DNA of 64,000 nt from Streptomyces roseirectus (GCF_014489635.1 NZ_CP060828.1:4502001-4566000); one strand, 5' to 3'. Shown: positions 28,491 to 36,866, counted from the first letter of the stretch. Notes: generated by a model from the letters alone, not told the origin. Made by a program: numbers and translations.

Positions 28491-28511
28491 GCCCAAGTCT
28501 CCGACTTGGGC
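28491..28511 (-). terminator. Terminator belonging to the truncated tRNA-Gly
   Basis: Stem GCCCAAGTC / GACTTGGGC with a 3-base loop and a T-run on the minus strand. It is similar in layout to the terminator after the intact tRNA-Gly at 41.5 kb but differs in sequence, so it belongs to a distinct tRNA locus. Confidence 0.75.
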
Positions 28512-28522
28512 CTCAACACTGA

Positions 28523-28567
28523 AGCGGGTGACGAGAATCGAACTCGCGCTCTCAGCTTGGGAAGCTG
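28523..28567 (-). pseudogene. 3' stub of tRNA-Gly(CCC), candidate att remnant
   Basis: 45 bases match, without mismatch, the 3' part (anticodon arm through discriminator) of the intact tRNA-Gly at 41405-41475, here on the minus strand. The 5' D-arm half is missing and replaced by unrelated sequence. A terminator follows the 3' end. A 3' stub starting at the anticodon arm is the usual footprint of integrase-mediated insertion at a tRNA gene. Confidence 0.85.
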
Positions 28568-28797
28568 CGATCACCGACGGCAGCTTCGGGCGCTGACCTG
28601 GGCGAACGTTTCAGACGAGATGGCATCGCCCTTGTTCGCTTTCACCGTGATACCCCGCTGTTCCCCGCTCTATCTGGTGCGCTTGTGGTGCGGGCGGACA
28701 TAGCTACAGCGACGACCGGTGGGGTGCTGTCAGCCGGGACCGTCGCCACGGCGTCCGGCGCAAGCGCCTTCGTAGGGCGTCCGAGCACGTCAGCATG

Positions 28798-28850
28798 TCG
28801 TACTCGATATACGCTTGCATTTCGTACTCGATACATGCTCCACTTGGAGT
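28798..28850 (+). promoter_or_regulatory. PadR promoter region with two direct repeats and a palindrome
   Basis: TCGTACTCGATA occurs at 28798-28809 and again at 28822-28833, 24 bp apart, and CATGCTCCAC/TTGGAGTATG forms a near-palindrome over the start. These are good candidates for PadR autoregulatory operators. Confidence 0.55.
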
Positions 28851-29165
28851 ATGACGAATATCCGGCTCACTAAGCCGACGATCGCTGTGCTGGAGGCATT
28901 GATCTCCGCAACGAGCGACCAGCCGGCCTGGGGTCTCAGCATCTGCCGTGACGCCGACCTTGGTCCCGGCACCGTCTATCCGATCCTCGACAGGCTCGCC
29001 GAACGTGGCTGGGTCATCAGTCGTGAAGAGACTGGCCCCCACCCTGGGCGACCTGCCCGTCGGTTCTATGAACTCACTGGAGTCGGTCGTATGCAGGCGA
29101 ATGAAGCTCTTGAGGCCAGGAAGGCTCGTCGCTTCGGGCTTGGTCTGGCGGGAGGGGCCGCGTGA
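28851..29165 (+). CDS. PadR-family transcriptional regulator, 104 aa
   Basis: The ATG at 28851 (MTNIRLTKP) is preceded by GGAG. The whole protein is a winged helix of the PadR type: 'TKPTIAVLEALISA', 'GLSICRDADLGPGTVYPILDRLAERGWV', 'GRPARRFYELTGVGR'. It overlaps the next gene by GTGA and probably represses this two-gene unit in response to a signal handled by the partner. It sits just beside a tRNA stub. Confidence 0.88.
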   Translation: MTNIRLTKPTIAVLEALISATSDQPAWGLSICRDADLGPGTVYPILDRLAERGWVISREETGPHPGRPARRFYELTGVGRMQANEALEARKARRFGLGLAGGAA

Positions 29166-29920
29166 GGGTTGGGCGAAAGTACAAGATCTCCTACGGATCA
29201 AGCGTCTCCAAGACCGTGGACAGCTTGTCTGTCGAGGATCGCCAAGCCTTCGAACGTGTTTTGCGCGCTCTTCGAGGTGGGGAGCGGTTCGGCACGATCG
29301 TCGTTTCCTCGCGGTTCAGCTACAGCTACGTTCAGTTCGCGGACGATCTTTACGTTGGGCTGTCTTGGGTTACGCCGAAGGTGCTGGTGCTCAACGGGAT
29401 CTATCTGGAGGTCGACAACCGAGACTTCCGGCAGGTGCGACGGCACCAGCTGGCTATGAGGCTCAAGGGTGCCAAAGCGCCCGACGCGACGGCCGCGCGG
29501 ACCACGTCTATTGCGGCGCGCATCGCCGGACGGAACCGGGCTCATCTGGGTCCCGATTGGGCTGCGGTCCTCGCAGGAGCCCCGGAGCATAACGTCACTT
29601 TCTCTGCGCGCCGACAGTGCCTGCTTGCAGTGGGCTTCTTGTTCGCGGCTCTCCGGATGCGTGTGCATGACGTCGCACGTCCGGCCTGGCGCCCCGTTGA
29701 CTGGCTGTTGAGTGCTTCGTCCCGGACGAACGCGTTGATCACGGGTGTAGTGGGCGCCCAAGCGATCTACATCGTCGATGACGGCGGCCTGCCAGCTCTG
29801 GTGACCGAGGTGTGGGAGCCCTGCGGAATCCTAGGGACGGCGTTGTTCGTGCTGGCGCGCTGGATCCGCCGCCTTCGAGGTATCGAGCTAGCCGTGCCGG
29901 AAGGCGAGCGCGCCGACTAG
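29162..29920 (+). CDS. Unknown 252-aa protein with one or two membrane segments, PadR partner
   Basis: Not recognised. Residues 1-95 form a soluble part ('YKISYGSSVSKTVDSLSVEDRQAFERVLRAL', then alternating hydrophobic strands ending 'LNGIYLEVDN') that could be a toxin-like or cytoplasmic fold, but this is a guess. Residues about 150-165 and 215-235 are hydrophobic enough for membrane segments ('CLLAVGFLFAALRM', 'CGILGTALFVLARW'). It starts in a GTGA overlap with padR, so expression is coupled. It ends just before the tRNA-Arg stub and its terminator. Confidence 0.6.
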   Translation: MRVGRKYKISYGSSVSKTVDSLSVEDRQAFERVLRALRGGERFGTIVVSSRFSYSYVQFADDLYVGLSWVTPKVLVLNGIYLEVDNRDFRQVRRHQLAMRLKGAKAPDATAARTTSIAARIAGRNRAHLGPDWAAVLAGAPEHNVTFSARRQCLLAVGFLFAALRMRVHDVARPAWRPVDWLLSASSRTNALITGVVGAQAIYIVDDGGLPALVTEVWEPCGILGTALFVLARWIRRLRGIELAVPEGERAD

Positions 29921-29951
29921 GGGACGTCCTGCGGCTGCGCGGACTGCCGTC

Positions 29952-29985
29952 AAAGGCCCCGGATCTTGATCGGTCCGGGGCCTTT
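29952..29985 (-). terminator. Terminator of the truncated tRNA-Arg
   Basis: Stem AAAGGCCCCGGA / TCCGGGGCCTTT with a 10-base loop; T-run on the minus strand, just beyond the 3' end of the tRNA stub. Confidence 0.8.
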
Positions 29986-29989
29986 TGGC

Positions 29990-30031
29990 TGGTGCCCCCG
30001 CAGGATTCGAACCTGCGACACCCGCTTTAGG
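29990..30031 (-). pseudogene. 3' stub of tRNA-Arg(CCT), candidate att remnant
   Basis: On the minus strand the sequence runs from the CCT anticodon through the T arm (GCAGGTTCGAATCCTGC), the acceptor GGGGGC, discriminator A and an encoded CCA. The 5' half is absent. With its own terminator it is a second tRNA-type integration footprint, 1.4 kb from the tRNA-Gly stub. Confidence 0.82.
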
Positions 30032-30166
30032 AGTTCGATCTCGGTCTGACCCCGTGGAAGCTCCCCTTACTCTCCGGGGCCGTATGCAGCTGCCGGGGGT
30101 CACCGCCGTCCATGGCTGTTGATGTCAGCGATGGATGTCAACGGAACAGGCTAGCACTGCATACCG

Positions 30167-31698
30167 GTAGTTCGTTAAATCCGGCGGTGATGTGGGTTGA
30201 CGACGGGGCGGGTCGCCCGTAGGCCGGTGGTAGGAGTCAACTGCTCTGTTGGGGGCTGGAGATGACTGCTCGCCGTCCGTGTCCGCCTGCGCCGGGGCCG
30301 TTGGAGGAGTACGCGGCCCGGTTCGACGACCTCTTCTTCAGCTTGGCTCAGCGGCGAGGTTTTCGTGAGTATCTGACCGGGTTGCTGGCGCCGCGGGAGC
30401 GGAACAAGACGATCACCTGCCTGGCCGGGGCGGAGCCGGTGGCAGGTGCGGGCACGCCGGGGGTGCAGCGGCTGCAGTTCTTCCTCTCGGAGTCGCCCTG
30501 GGAGGCCGAGGAGGTCAACGACCGGCGGCTTGAGCTGCTGCGCGAGCAGCCGGCGACCGCTCCGCATGACGGCGGGGTCATCGTGATCGACGACTCAGGG
30601 GACCGCAAGGACGGCACGGCTACCGCCAACGTGGGCCGGCAGTGGCTGGGTCGGCTGGGCAAGACGGACAACGGCATCGTCACGGTGACCACGGTGTGGA
30701 CCGACGGCCGCGTGTACTACCCGCTGCACGCCCGGCCCTACACGCCCGCCCATCGCTTCGCCCGCGGCCGGTCCGACCCGGCTTTCCGCACGAAACCGCA
30801 GCTGTCCGCCGCCCTCGCGGCCCGAGCCAAAGAGGCGGGCTTCGCCTGCCGGGCGGTGGTCGCCGACTGCGCCTACTCCGTGAGCGACGACTGGTACCTC
30901 GCGCTGCGCGACGCGGGCCTTCCCTACGTCGTGGCACTCAGGCCGCACCGCGGCACCTGGGCCCGCTCCGACCAGCCGCACACCCCCATCGATGCCGCCC
31001 GCGCCCTGGCCGGTACCGACCCGGAACATCCGGGTGACTGGACACGAGTTGAGCGCCACTTCCGCGACGGGCACACCGAGACCTGGTGGGCCGCGGATAC
31101 CCGCCTGGGCGGCTACGGACCCGACTCCCCGTGCCGCCTGGTGGTGGCCACCACCGATCCGGGTGTGCTGCCGGAGAAGGCCACCTGGTTCCTGGCCACC
31201 AACCTGCCCCACCCCGACGCCCCGCACGCCGACACCAGCCCACACCCGTCGGCCGACCTCGCCGAAATCGTGCGGCTCTACGGGCTGCGGCCGTGGATCG
31301 AGCAGAGCTACAAGCAGATCAAGGACGAACTCGGCTGGGCCGACTTCCAAGTCCGCTCCGACCGCGCCATCCGCCGCCACCAGACCCTGGTCAACTGCGC
31401 CTTCTCCTTCTGCTGGGACCAGTGGTTCGCACCGCCCGGACCACTTGATGCCACCGCGCCGGATCCGTGCCCTGATGACGGGCCAGAGAGGGGGCCCAGC
31501 CGCACCCCACCAGCACCAACAGCCTTGCTGGCCCAGGGCCTTACGGGCCGTCCGTTCCTGGCTCACCCCCGCCGTCACCCTCCACCGGTGGTGGCAAGCC
31601 TGGACGGACAAGGACCCACCCTCCGAGCTCCAGGCCCTGATCGACGCAGTCACGGCCGGACACGGCCTTGACCTCTACTACCGGATTTAACGAACTAC
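30167..31698 (+). mobile_element. IS701-type insertion sequence, copy A
   Basis: About 1,532 bp bounded by inverted ends GTAGTTCGTTAAATCCGG / CCGGATTTAACGAACTAC. It carries one transposase gene and is, as far as I can read, identical to copy B in inverted orientation. No clear target duplication is seen. Ends are accurate to about 3 bp. Confidence 0.9.
30262..31671 (+). CDS. IS701-type transposase, copy A (C-terminus frameshifted)
   Basis: DDE transposase. 'VIDDSGDRKDGTATANVGRQ' (first Asp), 'VVADCAYSVSDDW' (second) and 'WIEQSYKQIKDELGWADFQVR' (Glu) place the catalytic triad. Up to about residue 394 it follows the family. After 'WFAPPG' the frame changes: the usual C-terminus ('RALRAVRSWLTPAVTLHRWW', 'LQALIDAVTAGHGLDLYYR') lies in the +1 frame down to 31690, while the open frame continues as unrelated Pro/Arg-rich sequence to 31671. 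This means one base gained or two lost. Copy B has the same change. Confidence 0.85.
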   Translation: MTARRPCPPAPGPLEEYAARFDDLFFSLAQRRGFREYLTGLLAPRERNKTITCLAGAEPVAGAGTPGVQRLQFFLSESPWEAEEVNDRRLELLREQPATAPHDGGVIVIDDSGDRKDGTATANVGRQWLGRLGKTDNGIVTVTTVWTDGRVYYPLHARPYTPAHRFARGRSDPAFRTKPQLSAALAARAKEAGFACRAVVADCAYSVSDDWYLALRDAGLPYVVALRPHRGTWARSDQPHTPIDAARALAGTDPEHPGDWTRVERHFRDGHTETWWAADTRLGGYGPDSPCRLVVATTDPGVLPEKATWFLATNLPHPDAPHADTSPHPSADLAEIVRLYGLRPWIEQSYKQIKDELGWADFQVRSDRAIRRHQTLVNCAFSFCWDQWFAPPGPLDATAPDPCPDDGPERGPSRTPPAPTALLAQGLTGRPFLAHPRRHPPPVVASLDGQGPTLRAPGPDRRSHGRTRP

Positions 31699-31767
31699 CG
31701 ATACTGACCATCAATGCGTGGTGTCGGGAGGGCTGACGGCTATTGATCCCTGCGGTATGCCGTCTGT

Positions 31768-32307
31768 ATGAGGTATGCGCAGGGCGGTGGCCTGACCGCC
31801 GAGCGGCGGGCGTTTCGGGAGCGGTTGCGCATGGAGGCCGCCGACCGCTTTGTCCGCGGTGAGGAGACGGCCGTGATCGCCCGGGACCTGCGGGTCACCA
31901 CTCGCTCGGTGCAGCGGTGGCGGAAGGCCTGGAACGAGAACGGACTGCCGTCCCTGGCGTCCAAGGGGCCGGCCTCGGTGCCGTTGCTGAGCGACGAGCT
32001 GTTCGCGGTGCTGGAGAGAGAGCTGGACAGGGGCCCGGTCGCGCATGGCTGGCCGGACCAGACCTGGACCCTGTCGAGGATCAAGACGCTGATCGGCCGC
32101 CGCTTCCACAAGAGTTACACCGTCCAGGGAGTGGCGGTCCTGCTCAAGCGGCACGGCTGGACCTGCCAGGTTCCCGCCCGCCGCGCGGTGGAACGGGACG
32201 AGCAGGCGGTGGCCGGCTGGGGGAAGGAAACCTGGCCGCAGGTGGAAGGATGCGGGCGGCACGCGACGCCTGGCTCGTCTTCGAGGACGAGGCCGGCTTC
32301 ACGCTGA
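31768..32307 (+). CDS. IS630-type transposase, part A (HTH region)
   Basis: 179-residue frame encoding the N-terminal helix-turn-helix half: 'ERLRMEAADRFVRGEETAVIARDLRVTTRSVQRWRKAW' and 'WTLSRIKTLIGRRFHKSYTVQGVAVLLKRHGW'. The last ~20 residues are out of the family frame. The catalytic half continues in the -1 frame, so it may be made by frameshift or be a mutated element. Confidence 0.82.
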   Translation: MRYAQGGGLTAERRAFRERLRMEAADRFVRGEETAVIARDLRVTTRSVQRWRKAWNENGLPSLASKGPASVPLLSDELFAVLERELDRGPVAHGWPDQTWTLSRIKTLIGRRFHKSYTVQGVAVLLKRHGWTCQVPARRAVERDEQAVAGWGKETWPQVEGCGRHATPGSSSRTRPASR

Positions 32308-32846
32308 CGCCGCCCACCACCCGCACTTGGGCCCGCCGCGGCCATACCCCCGTGGTGCACGTCCGTGGCCGCTCCCGGCGCCGCCTGTCGGTCGCCGCCC
32401 TGCTCTGCTACAAACCCGGTCATCCCACCCGACTGATCCACCGGCCGCGGGCCGACCCCCGCCGCGACGGGCGCAAGTCCTTCGCCTGGACCGACTACCG
32501 CGACCTTCTCCAGGCCGCTCACCAGCAGCTCGGCGGAAACATGGTGCTGGTCTGGGACAACCTCAACACCCACCTCGCAGCCGGTATGCGCCGCTACATC
32601 ACCGACCGCGACTGGCTCACCGCCTACCAACTGCCCTCCTACGCGCCCGACCTCAACCCGGTCGAGGGCATCTGGTCCGTCCTGCGGCGCACCACCCTGG
32701 CCAACCGAGCCTTCGCCGATCCCCACGAACTGATCACCGCTGTCCGCCGGGGCCTACGCCAACTGCAGTACCGCAGCAACGTGCTCGACGGCTGCCTCAG
32801 CGGGACCGGCCTGCCCTGGCCTCACTACAACGACACCACGCATTGA
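32250..32846 (+). CDS. IS630-type transposase, part B (DDE region)
   Basis: 198 residues from an ATG with GGTGGAAGG upstream, overlapping part A by 58 bp. It carries the catalytic core: 'VFEDEAGFTL' (first Asp), 'MVLVWDNLNTHLA' (second) and 'SYAPDLNPVEGIWSVLRR' (Glu). I see no classic X XXY YYZ slippery heptamer in the overlap, so a programmed frameshift is unproven. Confidence 0.82.
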   Translation: MRAARDAWLVFEDEAGFTLTPPTTRTWARRGHTPVVHVRGRSRRRLSVAALLCYKPGHPTRLIHRPRADPRRDGRKSFAWTDYRDLLQAAHQQLGGNMVLVWDNLNTHLAAGMRRYITDRDWLTAYQLPSYAPDLNPVEGIWSVLRRTTLANRAFADPHELITAVRRGLRQLQYRSNVLDGCLSGTGLPWPHYNDTTH

Positions 32847-32858
32847 TGGTCAGTATCG

Positions 32859-34390
32859 GTAGTTCGTTAAATCCGGTAGTAGAGGTCAAGGCCGTGTCCG
32901 GCCGTGACTGCGTCGATCAGGGCCTGGAGCTCGGAGGGTGGGTCCTTGTCCGTCCAGGCTTGCCACCACCGGTGGAGGGTGACGGCGGGGGTGAGCCAGG
33001 AACGGACGGCCCGTAAGGCCCTGGGCCAGCAAGGCTGTTGGTGCTGGTGGGGTGCGGCTGGGCCCCCTCTCTGGCCCGTCATCAGGGCACGGATCCGGCG
33101 CGGTGGCATCAAGTGGTCCGGGCGGTGCGAACCACTGGTCCCAGCAGAAGGAGAAGGCGCAGTTGACCAGGGTCTGGTGGCGGCGGATGGCGCGGTCGGA
33201 GCGGACTTGGAAGTCGGCCCAGCCGAGTTCGTCCTTGATCTGCTTGTAGCTCTGCTCGATCCACGGCCGCAGCCCGTAGAGCCGCACGATTTCGGCGAGG
33301 TCGGCCGACGGGTGTGGGCTGGTGTCGGCGTGCGGGGCGTCGGGGTGGGGCAGGTTGGTGGCCAGGAACCAGGTGGCCTTCTCCGGCAGCACACCCGGAT
33401 CGGTGGTGGCCACCACCAGGCGGCACGGGGAGTCGGGTCCGTAGCCGCCCAGGCGGGTATCCGCGGCCCACCAGGTCTCGGTGTGCCCGTCGCGGAAGTG
33501 GCGCTCAACTCGTGTCCAGTCACCCGGATGTTCCGGGTCGGTACCGGCCAGGGCGCGGGCGGCATCGATGGGGGTGTGCGGCTGGTCGGAGCGGGCCCAG
33601 GTGCCGCGGTGCGGCCTGAGTGCCACGACGTAGGGAAGGCCCGCGTCGCGCAGCGCGAGGTACCAGTCGTCGCTCACGGAGTAGGCGCAGTCGGCGACCA
33701 CCGCCCGGCAGGCGAAGCCCGCCTCTTTGGCTCGGGCCGCGAGGGCGGCGGACAGCTGCGGTTTCGTGCGGAAAGCCGGGTCGGACCGGCCGCGGGCGAA
33801 GCGATGGGCGGGCGTGTAGGGCCGGGCGTGCAGCGGGTAGTACACGCGGCCGTCGGTCCACACCGTGGTCACCGTGACGATGCCGTTGTCCGTCTTGCCC
33901 AGCCGACCCAGCCACTGCCGGCCCACGTTGGCGGTAGCCGTGCCGTCCTTGCGGTCCCCTGAGTCGTCGATCACGATGACCCCGCCGTCATGCGGAGCGG
34001 TCGCCGGCTGCTCGCGCAGCAGCTCAAGCCGCCGGTCGTTGACCTCCTCGGCCTCCCAGGGCGACTCCGAGAGGAAGAACTGCAGCCGCTGCACCCCCGG
34101 CGTGCCCGCACCTGCCACCGGCTCCGCCCCGGCCAGGCAGGTGATCGTCTTGTTCCGCTCCCGCGGCGCCAGCAACCCGGTCAGATACTCACGAAAACCT
34201 CGCCGCTGAGCCAAGCTGAAGAAGAGGTCGTCGAACCGGGCCGCGTACTCCTCCAACGGCCCCGGCGCAGGCGGACACGGACGGCGAGCAGTCATCTCCA
34301 GCCCCCAACAGAGCAGTTGACTCCTACCACCGGCCTACGGGCGACCCGCCCCGTCGTCAACCCACATCACCGCCGGATTTAACGAACTAC
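32859..34390 (-). mobile_element. IS701-type insertion sequence, copy B (inverted)
   Basis: Same ends and length as copy A, opposite orientation, 1,160 bp away. Together they make a 4.2-kb palindromic structure with the IS630 element in the middle. The outer flanks both continue with CGGTA outward, the inner ones with CGATA. Confidence 0.9.
32886..34295 (-). CDS. IS701-type transposase, copy B (C-terminus frameshifted)
   Basis: Encodes the same 469 residues as copy A, including the DDE triad and the same late frameshift; the family C-terminus again lies in another frame ending at 32867. Identity of both copies including the defect means that they came from one defective copy or that the shifted form is functional. 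Confidence 0.85.
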   Translation of the reverse strand: MTARRPCPPAPGPLEEYAARFDDLFFSLAQRRGFREYLTGLLAPRERNKTITCLAGAEPVAGAGTPGVQRLQFFLSESPWEAEEVNDRRLELLREQPATAPHDGGVIVIDDSGDRKDGTATANVGRQWLGRLGKTDNGIVTVTTVWTDGRVYYPLHARPYTPAHRFARGRSDPAFRTKPQLSAALAARAKEAGFACRAVVADCAYSVSDDWYLALRDAGLPYVVALRPHRGTWARSDQPHTPIDAARALAGTDPEHPGDWTRVERHFRDGHTETWWAADTRLGGYGPDSPCRLVVATTDPGVLPEKATWFLATNLPHPDAPHADTSPHPSADLAEIVRLYGLRPWIEQSYKQIKDELGWADFQVRSDRAIRRHQTLVNCAFSFCWDQWFAPPGPLDATAPDPCPDDGPERGPSRTPPAPTALLAQGLTGRPFLAHPRRHPPPVVASLDGQGPTLRAPGPDRRSHGRTRP

Positions 34391-34428
34391 CGGTAGGAGT
34401 CCAAAACGGAGTCGACTCCTTTGCAACC

Positions 34429-36552
34429 TCAGAATTCGTCCGGTCTCCAACCGGTCGAATAGAGATCGAAAGCAGTAATAGCTCTTTGAAGGCGCGACCC
34501 AATTTCTTGACCTGCGAGGGATTCTTTGAGCTGTTCGACCGCAGAAGATAGTCGACTCTCGCCGCCATAGACAGAAATTAGCGGTTCCCAGGCGAGTCTA
34601 TCCTCAGAGTTTACTACTACACTTCCAATCATATTGCTCCTGCTGGGAGAGAGCGCCGTTTCGAGGAGTCTGGCTGTTACTTCAGAAGAATCGGCTGACG
34701 CGATAGCAAGCTCGCCTGACTCGGCATCGCAGTCGATCACTTGAACCACAGTCCGCAGCAACTCTCTCTCTGTGCGCAATGCATCCGCGGGCGCCGACTT
34801 CAAGTACTCCTGTAGGTTGGCTCGAAGTTCTGTCTCAAGCTCCGGGGTGATGATTTGCCCCTCCGAATGCTGCCGCTTCCCCACCAAAGAGAGAAACCTG
34901 AGACGGGCGTACGGACTTTTGGTGGCTTGATAGATGGTCCGCGCCACCAGATCCGCATTCGCGGGTTCGACTCGTTGCATTAGTTTTTTCGACGGCCGAA
35001 GTGCGGTGTAATCGCGGCCAACATCGAGCATGCCAGATGATTCCTCGCTGAACCGGGAGAGCAAGTCCAGAAGCGCCACTACGACTGGCGGGATGCGGCT
35101 ACTGTCGATCGTGTCCACATGGGATAGGAAGCGGTCCAGAGCGTCTTCGAGATGGTGATCTGGGACTGCCGCAAGGGCATTTCTGAACGCCTCGTCATCT
35201 CCGGCTGCGTAAACGATCGAGTCCACCTGGCTGCTTGGGGCGGCGCCCGAGGGCAGCTCGCGATGGAGGTAATACTTCAGAACGGTAGCGTGGGCTACTC
35301 GACGATCGCGGCGCCATGCTTGCAGGGAATCATTTCCGTGCCACATGTTTTCTGTGTGAACCTGGGCTGCCGGAAAGACGTACCGAATCAGGGCCCGCCC
35401 AGTGTCATCTGGCAGCTCCGCTTGGAGGGCTGTCACGACTTCGGCATCGGCATCCAAGATTGATTGGTTGCGTGTTTCCGTTTGCCAGCCGTAGACCGCC
35501 GTGAGCGCGCGAACGTTCTGAGCGATTAGGTCGTGTGCGGACGGCCTCATTACTCGGATTGCTTCGAGGGCCACGAGGTCCGGAAGGGCCACCTCGTCAG
35601 CCGCAGAGCGAACTGTAAGCGTGAGAGACGACAAGAATCTTTTGACGTCCCTAACTGTGTGGAAAAGAGGTCTCACCACTTGCCAGAACACGTCAGGGAA
35701 GCGGTTCTCACCCGAGGCCGTTAGCGGTACATTGGAGAGAGCTGTAAGCATTCCTGTGCGAAGGACAGAAGCCAATGCCTCGTCTGCGGCCGGCGGCACT
35801 TCAACGGACGTCTTTACGATCTTCTCAAGGTAGGCAGCCCCGTTAAGTCCTTCTTCGCCCAATGCGCTTTCTACCACGCTCCTGTCGAAGCACAGAAGGT
35901 AAACGACGTTGGGAAAGGATCCATTGAGTCGGACAAGGCGAAAGAGGTCGCGAATCTCCTGGCGTGTGAGGCGGTCAATATCGTCGATTAGGACGACGAT
36001 TCTCCCGTCCAGCTTAGTCAAGGCCTCAGATATTTCGATTCTTTGGTCATGGATACTTGCAGTGAGAGCCTGAGATACTCCTTCCGCGGTCTTCTGTGCT
36101 ACGTCAAGTATTTGCCCAGCCACTGGTATGAATTTGACGGGCGATAGGGATGTCGAATACTTGCTGAACTTCTCTGCAATATTTGCGGTAGCATCCTTGA
36201 GTCGCTTCTTTCCGCTCCGTTCGCTTCTTAGTTGCCTGGTCATTTCATCGAAAAAGAAGCGGATTAGTTGATCGGTTCCCGAGAAGAACCAAGGGTTGAA
36301 CTCAATGACCTGTATGGTTTCCTTTTCCTGCAGGATATTCGCGGTCAGATTTAGTAGCGATGTCTTTCCGGTGCCCCACTTGCCAGTAATTGCCACTACG
36401 GCGCCGCGATCGGCATTCATCTCTTGCACTTCGTCGGCTATGGCTACTGCCAGGCGTGACCGGTTCAGAAGGTCATCGTCGGAGTTGAGAATTGGGTCAT
36501 CGCCTGCAAAGAGGGCCGATTGGCTTCCGTCGCCGTGGGCTGAATCAGTCAT
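34429..36552 (-). CDS. KAP-family P-loop NTPase
   Basis: 707 residues. Walker A GKWGTGKT at 57-64, 'EFNPWFFSGTDQLIRFFFDEM' (about 84-104) and Walker B VVLIDDIDRL at 186-195 with 'IRDLFRLVRLNGSFPNVVYLLCFDR' define a KAP NTPase. The segment at about 138-160, where many KAP proteins have a membrane hairpin, is only weakly hydrophobic. The C-terminal ~350 residues are helical and unrecognised. GC is visibly lower than in neighbours, which points to transfer. KAP proteins include phage-exclusion factors such as PifA of plasmid F; the position in a mobile island suggests defence, but there is no direct proof. The ATG at 36552 has AGGTGATG upstream. Confidence 0.88.
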   Translation of the reverse strand: MTDSAHGDGSQSALFAGDDPILNSDDDLLNRSRLAVAIADEVQEMNADRGAVVAITGKWGTGKTSLLNLTANILQEKETIQVIEFNPWFFSGTDQLIRFFFDEMTRQLRSERSGKKRLKDATANIAEKFSKYSTSLSPVKFIPVAGQILDVAQKTAEGVSQALTASIHDQRIEISEALTKLDGRIVVLIDDIDRLTRQEIRDLFRLVRLNGSFPNVVYLLCFDRSVVESALGEEGLNGAAYLEKIVKTSVEVPPAADEALASVLRTGMLTALSNVPLTASGENRFPDVFWQVVRPLFHTVRDVKRFLSSLTLTVRSAADEVALPDLVALEAIRVMRPSAHDLIAQNVRALTAVYGWQTETRNQSILDADAEVVTALQAELPDDTGRALIRYVFPAAQVHTENMWHGNDSLQAWRRDRRVAHATVLKYYLHRELPSGAAPSSQVDSIVYAAGDDEAFRNALAAVPDHHLEDALDRFLSHVDTIDSSRIPPVVVALLDLLSRFSEESSGMLDVGRDYTALRPSKKLMQRVEPANADLVARTIYQATKSPYARLRFLSLVGKRQHSEGQIITPELETELRANLQEYLKSAPADALRTERELLRTVVQVIDCDAESGELAIASADSSEVTARLLETALSPSRSNMIGSVVVNSEDRLAWEPLISVYGGESRLSSAVEQLKESLAGQEIGSRLQRAITAFDLYSTGWRPDEF

Positions 36553-36678
36553 GACATCACCTGACTTAAGGGATACCTTTGATTCGCAGCCTATCTGTGC
36601 TAGCCCGCGTTGTCCCGACTTTGCGGTTGTCTGTCGGAGGAGCGCACAACTAGGTCGGTGGAGCGGCTTTGGGCTGGA

Positions 36679-36800
36679 GCTGCTTTGGCGCGAGTGATCA
36701 TGGCCCCGTAAGCTTCCGGCGCGTCGGGCAGTCTGTGGACCTGCCCGCTAAAGCACGACGTTGGGGCCATGATCTTCGAGGCTCGCGCCAAAGTGGCTGC
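36679..36800. repeat. Nested long inverted repeat
   Basis: Arm 1 (36679-36706) and arm 2 (36763-36800) share TTTGGCGCGAG and GATCATGGCCCC in inverted order, with a 6-base insertion in arm 2. The 56-base loop holds a second hairpin, CGGGCAG / CTGCCCG (36725-36747). The structure could form a cruciform. Confidence 0.8.
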
Positions 36801-36866
36801 CTAAAGCCGTGGAGCCGACCGCCCCAGCCACAGAGGGTGTCTCTCACTTCATGCCCGCAGCCGCTA

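Larger units (their letters stand above)
28104..28850. other. Gene-free stretch holding terminators and a tRNA-Gly remnant
   Basis: Between the Pgs operon and the PadR gene. It holds a strong hairpin at 28270-28304, a tRNA-type terminator at 28491-28511, the tRNA-Gly 3' stub at 28523-28567 and the PadR promoter with direct repeats at 28798-28833. I see no convincing gene; the change in base composition after 28.5 kb marks the accessory island. Confidence 0.6.
31704..32853 (+). mobile_element. IS630-type insertion sequence between the two IS701 copies
   Basis: 1,150 bp with perfect-looking ends CTGACCATCAATGCGTGG / its complement at 32836-32853, flanked on both sides by TA, the usual IS630-family target. 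It sits in a short palindrome CGA-TA-TCG between the inner ends of the inverted IS701 copies. Confidence 0.9.

Noticed and set aside
31917..32846. 309-aa single reading for the IS630 second frame
   Set aside because: Its first ~110 residues are out of the family frame; the real catalytic part begins near 32250.
36600..36791. 63-aa minus-strand ORF upstream of the KAP gene
   Set aside because: It lies across the long inverted repeat, has no ribosome site and no family resemblance.
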